A stretch of DNA of 64,000 nucleotides, from positions 930,001 through 994,000 of the forward strand of contig OZ007023.1 in the NCBI GenBank assembly GCA_963931525.1, read 5' to 3'. The notes below the pieces were generated by a model. It had not been told where the DNA came from. It worked only from the letters and a program-made list of their open reading frames with translations, and searched no databases. This DNA is from Fimenecus sp900545625 (GTDB lineage: Bacteria > Bacillota > Clostridia > Oscillospirales > Acutalibacteraceae). The translations under genes were made by a program, and so were the position numbers. Of the stretch, positions 50,027-58,168 are shown piece after piece (position 1 is the stretch's first letter; every line of letters starts with the position of its first letter).

Positions 50027-50857
50027 GTGAATTCGATTTTATTGGCTGTGCTCCTGGTTGCGGGCATCGGTTTGATCGCGGGCGTCGGGCTTTCCGTCGC
50101 ATCCGTTGTGATGGCAGTGCCGACCGATGAAACGGCGGACGCCATTCGCGAGTGCTTGCCCGGTGCGAACTGCGGCGCGTGCGGCTTTTCGGGCTGCGAC
50201 GGCTATGCGGCGGCGCTCTCGAGCGGGGAGACGAAAGAAACGAACCTTTGCGCGCCCGGCGGCAATGAAACGGCACAAGCCGTGGCGGCAGTTTTGGGCG
50301 TGGAAGCGGGCAGTATAAAGCCCATGGCGGCGGTCGTCCACTGCAACGGTACGACTGAAAATTCTGCACAGAAGCTCACCTACCAGGGCGTGCAAAGCTG
50401 TGTGATGGCTGCGCAGCTCTTCGGCGGGCAGAAAGCGTGCGTGTACGGCTGTCTTGGCTACGGTGACTGTTTGAACGCCTGCGAATACGATGCGATCTCG
50501 ATCTGCGACGGCGTGGCGCGGGTCAACCCGCTTGCCTGCCGCGCGTGCAAAAAGTGCATTTCCGCGTGCCCCAAGGGGCTTATTGAGCTTTTGCCGCTGC
50601 ATGAGACAAAAGCCGCTGTGCTTTGCAAGAACCACAACAAGGGCGCGTTCACGCGCAAGGAATGTAAAGTGGGCTGCATCGGCTGCATGAAATGCACAAA
50701 GGTCTGCGAAAGCGACGCGATCCGTGTCGAGAACAACACGGCGCACGTTGATTACGATAAGTGCATTGCCTGCGGCAAGTGCGTCTCGGAATGCCCTGTG
50801 GGGGCGATCCACCTGCTCACGCTTGCAGACGGCGTGACTGCTGCAGTGGCAGGATAA
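50027..50857 (+). CDS. rnfB: Rnf complex subunit B (ferredoxin-type)
   Basis: Takes electrons from reduced ferredoxin. The 276-residue protein has an N-terminal membrane anchor (residues 1-27), the Fe-S domain with CLPGANCGACGFSGCDGYA (about 42-60), and three ferredoxin-type motifs: CRACKKCISACPKG, CIGCMKCTKVCESDAI, and CIACGKCVSECPVGAI. The start is GTG at 50027 with AAGGGGGTAGCGCT in front. It is the last gene of the operon and is followed by a terminator. Confidence 0.96.
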   Translation: MNSILLAVLLVAGIGLIAGVGLSVASVVMAVPTDETADAIRECLPGANCGACGFSGCDGYAAALSSGETKETNLCAPGGNETAQAVAAVLGVEAGSIKPMAAVVHCNGTTENSAQKLTYQGVQSCVMAAQLFGGQKACVYGCLGYGDCLNACEYDAISICDGVARVNPLACRACKKCISACPKGLIELLPLHETKAAVLCKNHNKGAFTRKECKVGCIGCMKCTKVCESDAIRVENNTAHVDYDKCIACGKCVSECPVGAIHLLTLADGVTAAVAG

Positions 50858-50877
50858 AAAACAGGCGTATACAAACC

Positions 50878-50911
50878 GAAGCCGGAGGGAAAGTTCCCTC
50901 CGGCTTCTTTT
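50878..50911 (+). terminator. rnf operon terminator
   Basis: GAAGCCGGAGGG and CCCTCCGGCTTC form a perfect 12-bp stem followed by TTTTGG, 20 bases after the rnfB stop. Confidence 0.9.
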
Positions 50912-50973
50912 GGCTTTCAAACATTCAGCCGTATGCGCCGCGCCCGCGCAGGACCGCGGCAAAGCCTGCCTTG

Positions 50974-51108
50974 TCAGCAGCCGCAGCCACAGCCGCAGTT
51001 GTTGTCGTTCGAGAAGGTGCTGCCGTAGCCGCAACCGTTGCCCGAGAACAGGATGATGAGGATCACAAGGATCAGAAGACCGTTGTTGCCACACCCGCAG
51101 AAGTTCAT
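50974..51108 (-). CDS. Small Gly/Cys-rich YjcZ-like protein
   Basis: A 44-residue ORF missed by usual length limits. It starts MNFCGCGNNG, continues with a hydrophobic stretch (LLILVILIILF, residues 11-21), and ends in a Gly/Cys-rich tail with NCGCGCGC; seven cysteines in all. A strong site (AAAGGAGGAGCATCG) precedes the ATG at 51108. The layout resembles YjcZ-family sporulation/coat peptides, which are short, Gly-rich and have one hydrophobic segment. The repeated Cys could bind metal or cross-link. The function is unknown. Confidence 0.65.
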   Translation of the reverse strand: MNFCGCGNNGLLILVILIILFSGNGCGYGSTFSNDNNCGCGCGC

Positions 51109-51339
51109 CGATGCTCCTCCTTTCTTAGGGGGCTAAAAGCGCGCGTTGCCTTGCGCTTTCAATACATCCTATGCCACACTGCGGAATGTGTGCTTCGTGA
51201 CCGAATGGCGTTTTCACCGGTTGGCGCGGTGGAATAGAAGTGTAAAATCTTGACCAAAAGATTTTTCAAAAAAACAAAATAATTAGAAAAAATGAGATTT
51301 CAACGGGTTTTCATGGAAAATCAGAGGATTTTCAATAAA

Positions 51340-51356
51340 TTTGACCTTATTTGACC
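51340..51356 (-). promoter_or_regulatory. CtsR box 1
   Basis: On the minus strand GGTCAAA-TAA-GGTCAAA, a perfect direct heptad repeat as in the CtsR consensus. A third heptad (AGTCAAA) abuts it and covers the -35. Confidence 0.92.
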
Positions 51357-51357
51357 T

Positions 51358-51385
51358 TTGACTTTCCAATGAAAACCCGTATAAT
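51358..51385 (+). promoter_or_regulatory. ctsR operon promoter
   Basis: TTGACT at 51358-51363 and TATAAT at 51380-51385 with a 16-base spacer, sandwiched between two CtsR boxes. Confidence 0.85.
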
Positions 51386-51395
51386 CCTACTTGAA

Positions 51396-51412
51396 AGTCA
51401 AAGATAGTCAAA
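51396..51412 (+). promoter_or_regulatory. CtsR box 2
   Basis: AGTCAAA-GAT-AGTCAAA, with a further GTCAAAA directly after it, just downstream of the expected start site. With box 1 it gives two operators on opposite strands around one promoter. Confidence 0.88.
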
Positions 51413-51463
51413 GTCAAAAACGGAAGAAACAAAACGAAACAGGAAAGAAGGTGACGGATTTCA

Positions 51464-51913
51464 ATGAATCTAAGCAAAGAGATCGCCGATCTGCTTTTGC
51501 GGATGCTGGGTGAGAACGGCACGGTGGAGATCCGGCGCAATGATTTAGCAGAACAGCTCGGCTGTGTGCCAAGCCAAATCAATTATGTGCTGTCCTCGCG
51601 TTTCACGCCTGAACGCGGCTACATCGTTGAGAGCCGCCGCGGCGGCGGGGGATACATTAAAATCACCCGCGCCTCATACAATTACGAGACGCTGAAGATG
51701 CACCTCGTCAATTCCATCGGCGACGAGATCGACGAAAAAACCTGCCGCGCAAATCTCGAGAATCTCTGCAGCAGCGGGGTGCTCACGCGAAAGGAGGCGC
51801 GTCTGATCTTTTCCGCACTGCGCGACCACGTCTACCGCGACGTCCCCAAAGAGCTGCGCGGGAAGCTGCGCGCGGCCATATTCAAGCAAATGCTTTTGGT
51901 GACTATGCAATAG
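51464..51913 (+). CDS. ctsR: Heat-shock repressor CtsR
   Basis: Represses clp genes and its own operon; heat inactivates it and McsB marks it for degradation. The 149-residue protein has the winged HTH with QINYVLSSRFTPERGYIVESRRGGGGYI (about 37-64), including the Gly-rich thermosensing wing, and a C-terminal helical dimerisation domain. The ATG at 51464 follows AAGAAGGTGACGGATTTCA. It is the first gene of ctsR-mcsA-mcsB-clpC, the standard Firmicute order. Confidence 0.96.
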   Translation: MNLSKEIADLLLRMLGENGTVEIRRNDLAEQLGCVPSQINYVLSSRFTPERGYIVESRRGGGGYIKITRASYNYETLKMHLVNSIGDEIDEKTCRANLENLCSSGVLTRKEARLIFSALRDHVYRDVPKELRGKLRAAIFKQMLLVTMQ

Positions 51914-51948
51914 CTTTTGGTTACCGTGTTACAAAGGAGTGTTTTATT

Positions 51949-52455
51949 ATGTTGTGTCAAAATTGCGGAAAACATGAAGCGACTACCCATATTAAGCGCA
52001 TCGTCAACGGTGCTGCAACCGAAGCGCACCTGTGCGCCGATTGTGCCAAGAGTCTCGGCTATCAAAACGCCTTTTCCGACTTCGGGTTCGGCTTTTCCGA
52101 TATGCTCAGCTCGTTCTTTGAGCCGGTCGGCATCGGGGCGCTGAGCAACAGCGTGCTGCGGTGCGAAAAATGCGGCTGTTCGTTCAACGACATCGTGAAA
52201 AGCGGCAAGATCGGCTGCGCCGACTGCTACGAAACGTTTTACGACAAGCTGATGCCCTCAATCGAGCGCATCCACGGGCGCACCCGCCACGAGGGCAAGA
52301 TCGCAAACGGCTCGCCTGTGCAGAAAAAAAACACCAAGCTTGAGGAACTGAAAGAACAGCTGCAAGCAGCTGTCAACTTGCAGGATTACGAAACTGCCGC
52401 AAAACTGCGGGACGAGATCAAGGCACTCGAAGAGGAGGATAAGAAGAATGGCTAA
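51949..52455 (+). CDS. mcsA: McsA, activator of protein arginine kinase
   Basis: Zinc-binding partner that activates McsB. The 168-residue protein has CxxC pairs at the N-terminus (MLCQNCGK, LCADCAK) and in the middle (CEKCGCSF, IGCADC), then a C-terminal UVR domain (KLEELKEQLQAAVNLQDYETAAKLRDEI). AAAGGAGTGTTTTATT precedes the ATG. It overlaps mcsB by eight bases. Confidence 0.95.
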   Translation: MLCQNCGKHEATTHIKRIVNGAATEAHLCADCAKSLGYQNAFSDFGFGFSDMLSSFFEPVGIGALSNSVLRCEKCGCSFNDIVKSGKIGCADCYETFYDKLMPSIERIHGRTRHEGKIANGSPVQKKNTKLEELKEQLQAAVNLQDYETAAKLRDEIKALEEEDKKNG

Positions 52456-53446
52456 ATGGTATCTCGGCGAAGGCGAACAAAGCGATGTGGTCATCAGCAC
52501 ACGCATCCGCTTGGCAAGAAACCTCAAACAGTACCCGTTCCCCGCACGGCTGGATACCAAAAGCCGTCTTGCGGTCAATGAGGTGATCCGAAAGGCGATA
52601 CCCGCTGCGGCAAAGCTGCAATACATCGAAATGAAAACGCTTACCCAAGCGCAGATCGTCTCGCTTGCGGAAAAGCACATCATCAGCCCCGAATTCGCCT
52701 CCTCTGCGGACGGCCGCGCGCTGCTGCTGTCCGAGGATGAAGAGATCAGCATCATGCTCAACGAAGAGGACCACATCCGCTTGCAGGTCATGCTGCCGGG
52801 GCTCGCGCTGGAAAACGCCTATGATATCGCCGACAAGCTGGATACCGCGATCAATGAGCAGGTTGAATTTGCCTTTGATGAACGGCTCGGCTACCTGACG
52901 CAGTGCCCGACCAATATCGGTACAGGGCTGCGCGCGTCGGTGATGCTGCACCTGCCCGCGCTCACAGCTGCAAACCGCATCGGTGCGCTCGGCTCGACCA
53001 TCTCGAAGCTGGGGCTCACCATCCGCGGCGCATACGGCGAGGGTTCGGCGCCCATGGGCGACTTGTATCAGGTCAGCAACCAGGTGACGCTGGGCATCTC
53101 CGAAAAGGCGGCGATCACGAACCTAAAGACCATCGTGCTGCAAATCGCCGCACAGGAACGTGCGGTGCGCGAGGAGATGCTGAAAACGCCCGAAGCACAG
53201 GATTCGGTCTTTCGGGCATACGGTATCCTCAAATCGGCAAGAATACTCAATACAAAAGAATTTATGGAGCTTATCTCCCGCGTGCGGCTTGGCGCAGTCG
53301 GCGGACTTCTGCCAGTAGACGCCAAGGTCGCGAACGAGCTGATGATCGCCATGCAGCCCGCGAACCTCAATGCACGCGCGGGCAAAAATCTCGATGCGCG
53401 TGAACGCGATGAGCAGCGCGCAAAACTGGTGCGGGAAAGTCTGTAA
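52448..53446 (+). CDS. mcsB: Protein arginine kinase McsB
   Basis: Phosphorylates arginine residues to tag proteins for ClpC-ClpP. The 332-residue protein has the phosphagen-kinase fold: STRIRLARNLKQYPFP (17-32), the acidic pair in LNEEDHIRLQ (E106/E107), and CPTNIGTGLRASV with the active-site cysteine C153. All these are intact. The ATG overlaps the end of mcsA, with GAGGAGGATAAGA upstream. Confidence 0.95.
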   Translation: MAKWYLGEGEQSDVVISTRIRLARNLKQYPFPARLDTKSRLAVNEVIRKAIPAAAKLQYIEMKTLTQAQIVSLAEKHIISPEFASSADGRALLLSEDEEISIMLNEEDHIRLQVMLPGLALENAYDIADKLDTAINEQVEFAFDERLGYLTQCPTNIGTGLRASVMLHLPALTAANRIGALGSTISKLGLTIRGAYGEGSAPMGDLYQVSNQVTLGISEKAAITNLKTIVLQIAAQERAVREEMLKTPEAQDSVFRAYGILKSARILNTKEFMELISRVRLGAVGGLLPVDAKVANELMIAMQPANLNARAGKNLDARERDEQRAKLVRESL

Positions 53447-53483
53447 AACGGCTTTCCCGATCACGGGAAAGGACGGATGACAT

Positions 53484-55979
53484 ATGTTTAAATTCACGGG
53501 CTTTACGGAAAAAGCCAACCGCGCTTTAAACAAGGCGGTGCAGGCGGCAGAAAGCATGGGTCACACCTACATCGGCAGCGAGCATCTGCTTTTGGGGCTG
53601 CTGTCTGACAAGACCACGGTGGCAGGCGCCGTGCTTGCCGCACGCCATATCCAATATGACAATATCGAAAATTATATCAAGCAGGCGGTCGGCGTGGGCG
53701 TGCCCACTGAGCTTGTCCCCGACGATTTCACCCCGCGCAGCAAGCGCATCATCGAAACGGCGGTGCAGCTTGCGCGCGGCATGGGGCAGGCGCTTGTCGG
53801 TACCGAACACGTGCTGCTCGCCATCGTGCGTGAGCCGGACTGCATGGCTGCGCAGATGCTCGCACAGTCGGGCGTGTCTTTGCAGGAGATCGTGAACGAC
53901 GTTTCCAAAAGCATCATGGGCGGCACAGCCGCACCTGTCAAAAACGGCGAGGAAGCGTCGGACGGCACGACACTGTCGCAGTTCGGCAGAGATCTGACGA
54001 AGCTTGCCAAAGAGGGGAAGATCGACCCCGTTATCGGCAGACAGAAGGAGATCGAGCGGGTTATTCAAATTTTGAGCCGCCGCACGAAAAACAATCCCTG
54101 CCTGATTGGCGAACCCGGTGTCGGCAAGACCGCCATTGCTGAGGGCTTAGCGCTCAAGATCGTGTCGGGCGAAGTGCCCGAGATGCTCAAAAACAAGCGG
54201 ATCATCTCGCTTGATCTGACGGGCATGGTCGCCGGAACGAAATACCGCGGCGACTTTGAAGAACGCATCAAGAAGGTCATCGATGAAGTCAAAGCGGCAG
54301 ATGACATCATCCTGTTTATCGACGAGGTGCACACGCTTGTCGGCGCGGGCAGTGCAGAGGGTGCGGTGGATGCCGCCAATATCTTAAAGCCTTCTCTTGC
54401 ACGCGGTGAGCTGCAGGTCATCGGTGCCACGACGCTCGAAGAATACCGCAAGAATATCGAAAAGGATGCCGCGCTGGAACGCCGGTTCCAGCCCATCATC
54501 GTCGGCGAACCGAGCGAAGAAGAGGCAATCGAGATCCTCAAAGGGCTTCGCGATAAATACGAGGCGCACCACAAGGTGAAGATCACGGACGAGGCCATCA
54601 ACGCCGCGGTGAAACTCTCTTCGCGCTACATCGGCGACCGTTATCTGCCGGATAAGGCGATCGACCTGATCGACGAAGCGGCGTCGCGTGTAAAATTGCA
54701 AACCTTTACAGCCCCGCCTGAGTTGAAAACGCTCGAAGAACAGAAAAAAGAGATCGAAGCGGAAAAGCAGTCCGCCGTCAATGCGCAGGAATTCGAGCGC
54801 GCCGCAGAGCTTCGCGACCGTGAGAAGCAGATCTCCGCAGAATTGGAAGAAAAACAGGCAGCCTGGAAGAAGCAGACGGGCAAGAGCCGCGACGAGGTCG
54901 GTGAGGCCGAGGTCGCGCAGATCGTGGCGTCCTGGACGGGTATCCCCATTACCCAGCTGACCACCGAGGAAAGCGAACGCCTTTTGCATTTGGAGGATGA
55001 ACTGCACCGCCGCATCGTCGGGCAGGATGAAGCCGTCAAGGCAGTCTCGCGCGCGATCCGCCGCGGCAGAGTTGGCTTAAAGGATCCGAAGAAACCGGTC
55101 GGTTCGTTCATCTTCTTAGGCCCTACGGGCGTCGGCAAGACCGAACTTTGCAAGGCGCTTGCCGCTGCGATGTTCGGCGATGAAAACGCTATGATCCGGC
55201 TGGATATGTCCGAATATATGGAGAAGCACACCGTCTCGCGTCTGGTCGGTTCGCCGCCCGGCTATGTCGGGTACGAAGAAGGCGGCCAGCTGACGGAACA
55301 GGTGCGCAGAAAACCGTATTCGGTGATTTTGCTCGACGAGATCGAAAAAGCGCACCCCGACGTGTTCAACATGCTGCTGCAAATTTTGGACGACGGCATC
55401 CTGACCGATTCTCAGGGCCGCCGTGTGGACTTCAAAAACTGCATTATCATCATGACCTCCAACGTCGGTGCACGGCTTATTACAGATAAACAAACCGCGT
55501 TCGGCTTTGCCGACAGCTCTGAAGAAGGCGAGCGCAACGATGCAAAGATCAAAGAAGCGGTCATGGGAGAGCTTCGCAACACGTTCCGTCCGGAATTCCT
55601 CAACCGTGTGGACGACATCATTGTGTTCCATCGTTTGACAAAGCCGCAGATCAAGGAGATCGCCTCGCGCCTGCTCGGCAACCTGCAAAAACGCATCGAA
55701 TCCATGGATATCCATGTATCCTTCACTGACGATGCGGTCGAAAAGATCGCGGACGCGGGCTTCGACGAGGTCTACGGGGCGCGTCCCTTGAAGCGCGCCA
55801 TCCAAAGCCGGATCGAGGATACGCTTTCCGAAGCGATGCTGCGCGGTGAAGTGAAAGCACAGCACAGCTATACCTGCCGCGTCGCAGGCGATGGCTTTGT
55901 GTTCACGGAGGACGGCGCATTGCCCGAAACAACGGGATCGACTAAGGCCGCCGAGCCGCCCGAAAAAAATGAGGGATGA
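53484..55979 (+). CDS. clpC: ATP-dependent unfoldase ClpC
   Basis: AAA+ chaperone that feeds arginine-phosphorylated and other proteins to ClpP. The 831-residue protein has two Clp-N repeats (1-145), the first AAA domain with GEPGVGKTA (about 209), a central coiled-coil with a UVR motif (about 410-460), the second AAA domain with GPTGVGKTE (about 548), and the C-terminal D2-small domain. Length and order are normal. AAAGGACGGATGACAT precedes the ATG. No terminator follows the stop; the next promoter begins four bases later, so read-through into the lysis cassette is possible. Confidence 0.96.
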   Translation: MFKFTGFTEKANRALNKAVQAAESMGHTYIGSEHLLLGLLSDKTTVAGAVLAARHIQYDNIENYIKQAVGVGVPTELVPDDFTPRSKRIIETAVQLARGMGQALVGTEHVLLAIVREPDCMAAQMLAQSGVSLQEIVNDVSKSIMGGTAAPVKNGEEASDGTTLSQFGRDLTKLAKEGKIDPVIGRQKEIERVIQILSRRTKNNPCLIGEPGVGKTAIAEGLALKIVSGEVPEMLKNKRIISLDLTGMVAGTKYRGDFEERIKKVIDEVKAADDIILFIDEVHTLVGAGSAEGAVDAANILKPSLARGELQVIGATTLEEYRKNIEKDAALERRFQPIIVGEPSEEEAIEILKGLRDKYEAHHKVKITDEAINAAVKLSSRYIGDRYLPDKAIDLIDEAASRVKLQTFTAPPELKTLEEQKKEIEAEKQSAVNAQEFERAAELRDREKQISAELEEKQAAWKKQTGKSRDEVGEAEVAQIVASWTGIPITQLTTEESERLLHLEDELHRRIVGQDEAVKAVSRAIRRGRVGLKDPKKPVGSFIFLGPTGVGKTELCKALAAAMFGDENAMIRLDMSEYMEKHTVSRLVGSPPGYVGYEEGGQLTEQVRRKPYSVILLDEIEKAHPDVFNMLLQILDDGILTDSQGRRVDFKNCIIIMTSNVGARLITDKQTAFGFADSSEEGERNDAKIKEAVMGELRNTFRPEFLNRVDDIIVFHRLTKPQIKEIASRLLGNLQKRIESMDIHVSFTDDAVEKIADAGFDEVYGARPLKRAIQSRIEDTLSEAMLRGEVKAQHSYTCRVAGDGFVFTEDGALPETTGSTKAAEPPEKNEG

Positions 55980-55983
55980 CCTC

Positions 55984-56011
55984 TTGACAAACGGGGAATT
56001 CTCCTTATAAT
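55984..56011 (+). promoter_or_regulatory. Near-consensus promoter of the lysis cassette
   Basis: TTGACA at 55984-55989 and TATAAT at 56006-56011 with a 16-base spacer. Confidence 0.9.
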
Positions 56012-56024
56012 AGAATATGCAAAG

Positions 56025-56038
56025 CGAACAAATGTTCG
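56025..56038. promoter_or_regulatory. LexA (DinR) SOS box
   Basis: CGAACAAATGTTCG matches the Gram-positive LexA consensus CGAACRNRYGTTCG. It starts 13 bases downstream of the -10, a typical repressing position. Confidence 0.85.
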
Positions 56039-56043
56039 AAACA

Positions 56044-56085
56044 GAAAACAGCACCTTGCGCTTTATGCGTATAGGTGTTGTTTTC
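56044..56085 (+). promoter_or_regulatory. Leader hairpin of the lysis cassette
   Basis: GAAAACAGCACCT pairs with AGGTGTTGTTTTC, and the inner bases TGCGC/GCGT extend the stem with one bulge. The 3' arm is U-rich and is followed by GTTTCGG, so it could act as an attenuator or protect the 5' end. It sits between the LexA box and the first gene. Confidence 0.6.
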
Positions 56086-56138
56086 GTTTCGGCCAAGGTA
56101 AGGATCTGATGGCCTTGCCTTTAAGAAAGGAGAATCCA

Positions 56139-56564
56139 ATGACCATTTCCTACGAGACTGAACCCATCGTGCTCACCGAGGGCGAATATCTGTATTTGAC
56201 AGAAGCGCTTGAGCCGCTGACCGGCGAGCAGGTACAGGACGGCGCTGTGGCACGCTTTGTGGTGCGCAGCCGGCAGGAGGTGCTGCGCCAGGTCGTACAG
56301 TGCGTGCTGGAGGGGGAACTGACCGACGAAGAGCGCGCCGTAGCAAAGCTGCTGTTTATGGAGGGCGAGAGCATCACCGGTGCGGCGCGCCGCTGTGCGC
56401 TGACACGCGGGCGTGTGTATACGCTCGCACAATCCGCAGGGAAAAAGCTCGAAATGTATCTGAAGTATCCGTTTTTACTGGACTTCAGCCTTGCCCATCC
56501 CGCTAAACCCATTGCGGAGCTTGTCAAACAATACGGAGGTGCCGTATGCAGCAGAATATCGTGA
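56139..56564 (+). CDS. Small sigma-region-4-like HTH protein
   Basis: Not a named family. The 141-residue protein has an acidic N-terminal half and a C-terminal HTH resembling sigma-70 region 4 or phage ArpU-type regulators (LTDEERAVAKLLFMEGESITGAARRCALTRGRVYTLAQSAGKKL, split here as about residues 71-113). The ATG at 56139 has AAGAAAGGAGAATCCA in front. It is the first gene of the SOS-controlled cassette and overlaps the tail-fibre gene by 19 bases. It may regulate the cassette or another phage-type promoter; no target is visible. Confidence 0.7.
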   Translation: MTISYETEPIVLTEGEYLYLTEALEPLTGEQVQDGAVARFVVRSRQEVLRQVVQCVLEGELTDEERAVAKLLFMEGESITGAARRCALTRGRVYTLAQSAGKKLEMYLKYPFLLDFSLAHPAKPIAELVKQYGGAVCSRIS

Positions 56565-58168
56565 CCGTAGAAGTCCCTGCGGCACTGCCCGAACCTGCGC
56601 AGGATCTGCTTGCAGGCAATATGTATGAGCACAACGCAACTGTGCTGGAATTCGTGCTCGATGAAGCGCTCGTTTCGGCAAACTATAGGTATTATTTGGA
56701 ATTTGTGACCGTTTCGGGCGTGTCGCGCACCGAATACTTTACGCCGGACGAAGAACGCAAGATCCGCTTCTCCGTCCCGCAGGAGATCTCTGCACAAATG
56801 ACCGCCCTGTGCGTACTCAATATCGTGCAGGTGTCCGGCGACGGTGTGACCGAACAGCTCATCAAAGCGCAGACCGTTCGGCTGTATTTTTCGCCGCTGG
56901 AGAACACGGAAAAACGCCTGTGCGCCGATTATGCATTTACGATCAACAGCCTGCTTGCCGCGATCGAAAACGGCACGTTCAAAGGCGATAAGGGCGATAA
57001 AGGAGATGCCTATATCCTGACGGACACGGATAAAACCGAAATCGCTTCGCACGTGGACGAGGCGTTTTACGGTCTGCCCATGCAAAAGCGCATGACGGTG
57101 CGGGAGCTTGCAAGCCTGCCGCTGTCCGCAGACAGCGGCGCGGTGCAGAGCCTTTGCGTTTCGCCGGCAGCGGATACACTGCCGGGCTTGACGGACGTTC
57201 TGGTCGCGGCGGGGGAAAATCAGATCGCCTGGCTTTTAGACAGCAAGCAGTATACGGCGTTTATGCTGGATGAGGCCTACTATGCCTATGCTTGCTTAAC
57301 CTTAACGCCCGGTAAGGAATATGTATGTGTCAAGGCAAATGCGCATTTGTCGGAATATACGCATACCTATTTGCGCATAGACGAAAAAAACTACTGGCTT
57401 TGTCACAAAACCGATGTGCGGTTTACGCAGAATTGTTTCACGTTTACCGCGCCGGAGAACGGGGTGTGCTACCTTTACAGCACCTATGTCTATGGCTCCG
57501 AGGAAAATTACCGGGAAGTGCTCGCGACGGATTGGCTGGGACTCGGGATCTATGAAGCGGATCAGGTTCTGCTGCTGCAAAAGAATTTTGCGGAACCGCT
57601 GCGTGCCGTCGGCGGCTTTGCAGACAGCTTTGATTTTACGACAGGTGCGCTGACGCGCCGCACACAGCCTGTTACACTGACCGCCGATATGCTTTCCGGC
57701 GATGTGCCCGACGCTTTGCAGAGCGGCGAGCACACGGCGTACCGCTACCGGCTCACGCTGCCCGAATCGCTTCCCGCACGGCATATGAACGGCACGGCGG
57801 TGCTCTGTTCATGCCTGCCCGCAATGCAAAGCGACGTCGCGACGGCGGAGGAATACACGGACTATTTGGAAGCGACAGGCAATACCGAAGGCGTGTTTCT
57901 GGATGCGTCGAACGTGCTTTCGCTTTTGTCGGAACAGCCCGCCGATCAGATCGAGAGCTGGCTGGCTTCTGCCGCACCCGTGCTTTTGTATGCAACGTCG
58001 GACCGTGTGACGGCGGGGGAACCGCAGCAGCTTTCTCTGCCGCAGACGGTGCGGCAGATCCGGGTCTCGCCGCCTGTGCTTTGTGCCGATGTCGCCTATG
58101 CTGCCGACCTCTCGGCGGTCGCGTCAGATTTTGAGTCAAGGATCGCAGCGCTTGAGAATATGCTGTAA
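56546..58168 (+). CDS. Phage tail fibre/baseplate-like protein with collagen-like repeat
   Basis: The 540-residue protein has a beta-rich N-terminal domain (about 1-118) like that of BppU-type upper baseplate proteins. A short coiled region follows, then a collagen-like GDKGDKGDAY stretch (147-156) running into TDTDKTEIASHV, a junction very common in Firmicute phage tail proteins. The long C-terminal part (about 175-540) is beta-rich and unrecognised; it ends in a short coiled coil (SRIAALENML) that could trimerise. The ATG at 56546 follows CGGAGGTGCCGT. No tail tube, tape measure or baseplate partner is near, so its anchor is unknown. Confidence 0.75.
   Translation: MQQNIVTVEVPAALPEPAQDLLAGNMYEHNATVLEFVLDEALVSANYRYYLEFVTVSGVSRTEYFTPDEERKIRFSVPQEISAQMTALCVLNIVQVSGDGVTEQLIKAQTVRLYFSPLENTEKRLCADYAFTINSLLAAIENGTFKGDKGDKGDAYILTDTDKTEIASHVDEAFYGLPMQKRMTVRELASLPLSADSGAVQSLCVSPAADTLPGLTDVLVAAGENQIAWLLDSKQYTAFMLDEAYYAYACLTLTPGKEYVCVKANAHLSEYTHTYLRIDEKNYWLCHKTDVRFTQNCFTFTAPENGVCYLYSTYVYGSEENYREVLATDWLGLGIYEADQVLLLQKNFAEPLRAVGGFADSFDFTTGALTRRTQPVTLTADMLSGDVPDALQSGEHTAYRYRLTLPESLPARHMNGTAVLCSCLPAMQSDVATAEEYTDYLEATGNTEGVFLDASNVLSLLSEQPADQIESWLASAAPVLLYATSDRVTAGEPQQLSLPQTVRQIRVSPPVLCADVAYAADLSAVASDFESRIAALENML

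Noticed and set aside
55116..56096. Minus-strand frame across the end of clpC and the SOS promoter
   Set aside because: Shadow of clpC; it would cover a consensus promoter and LexA box on the other strand.
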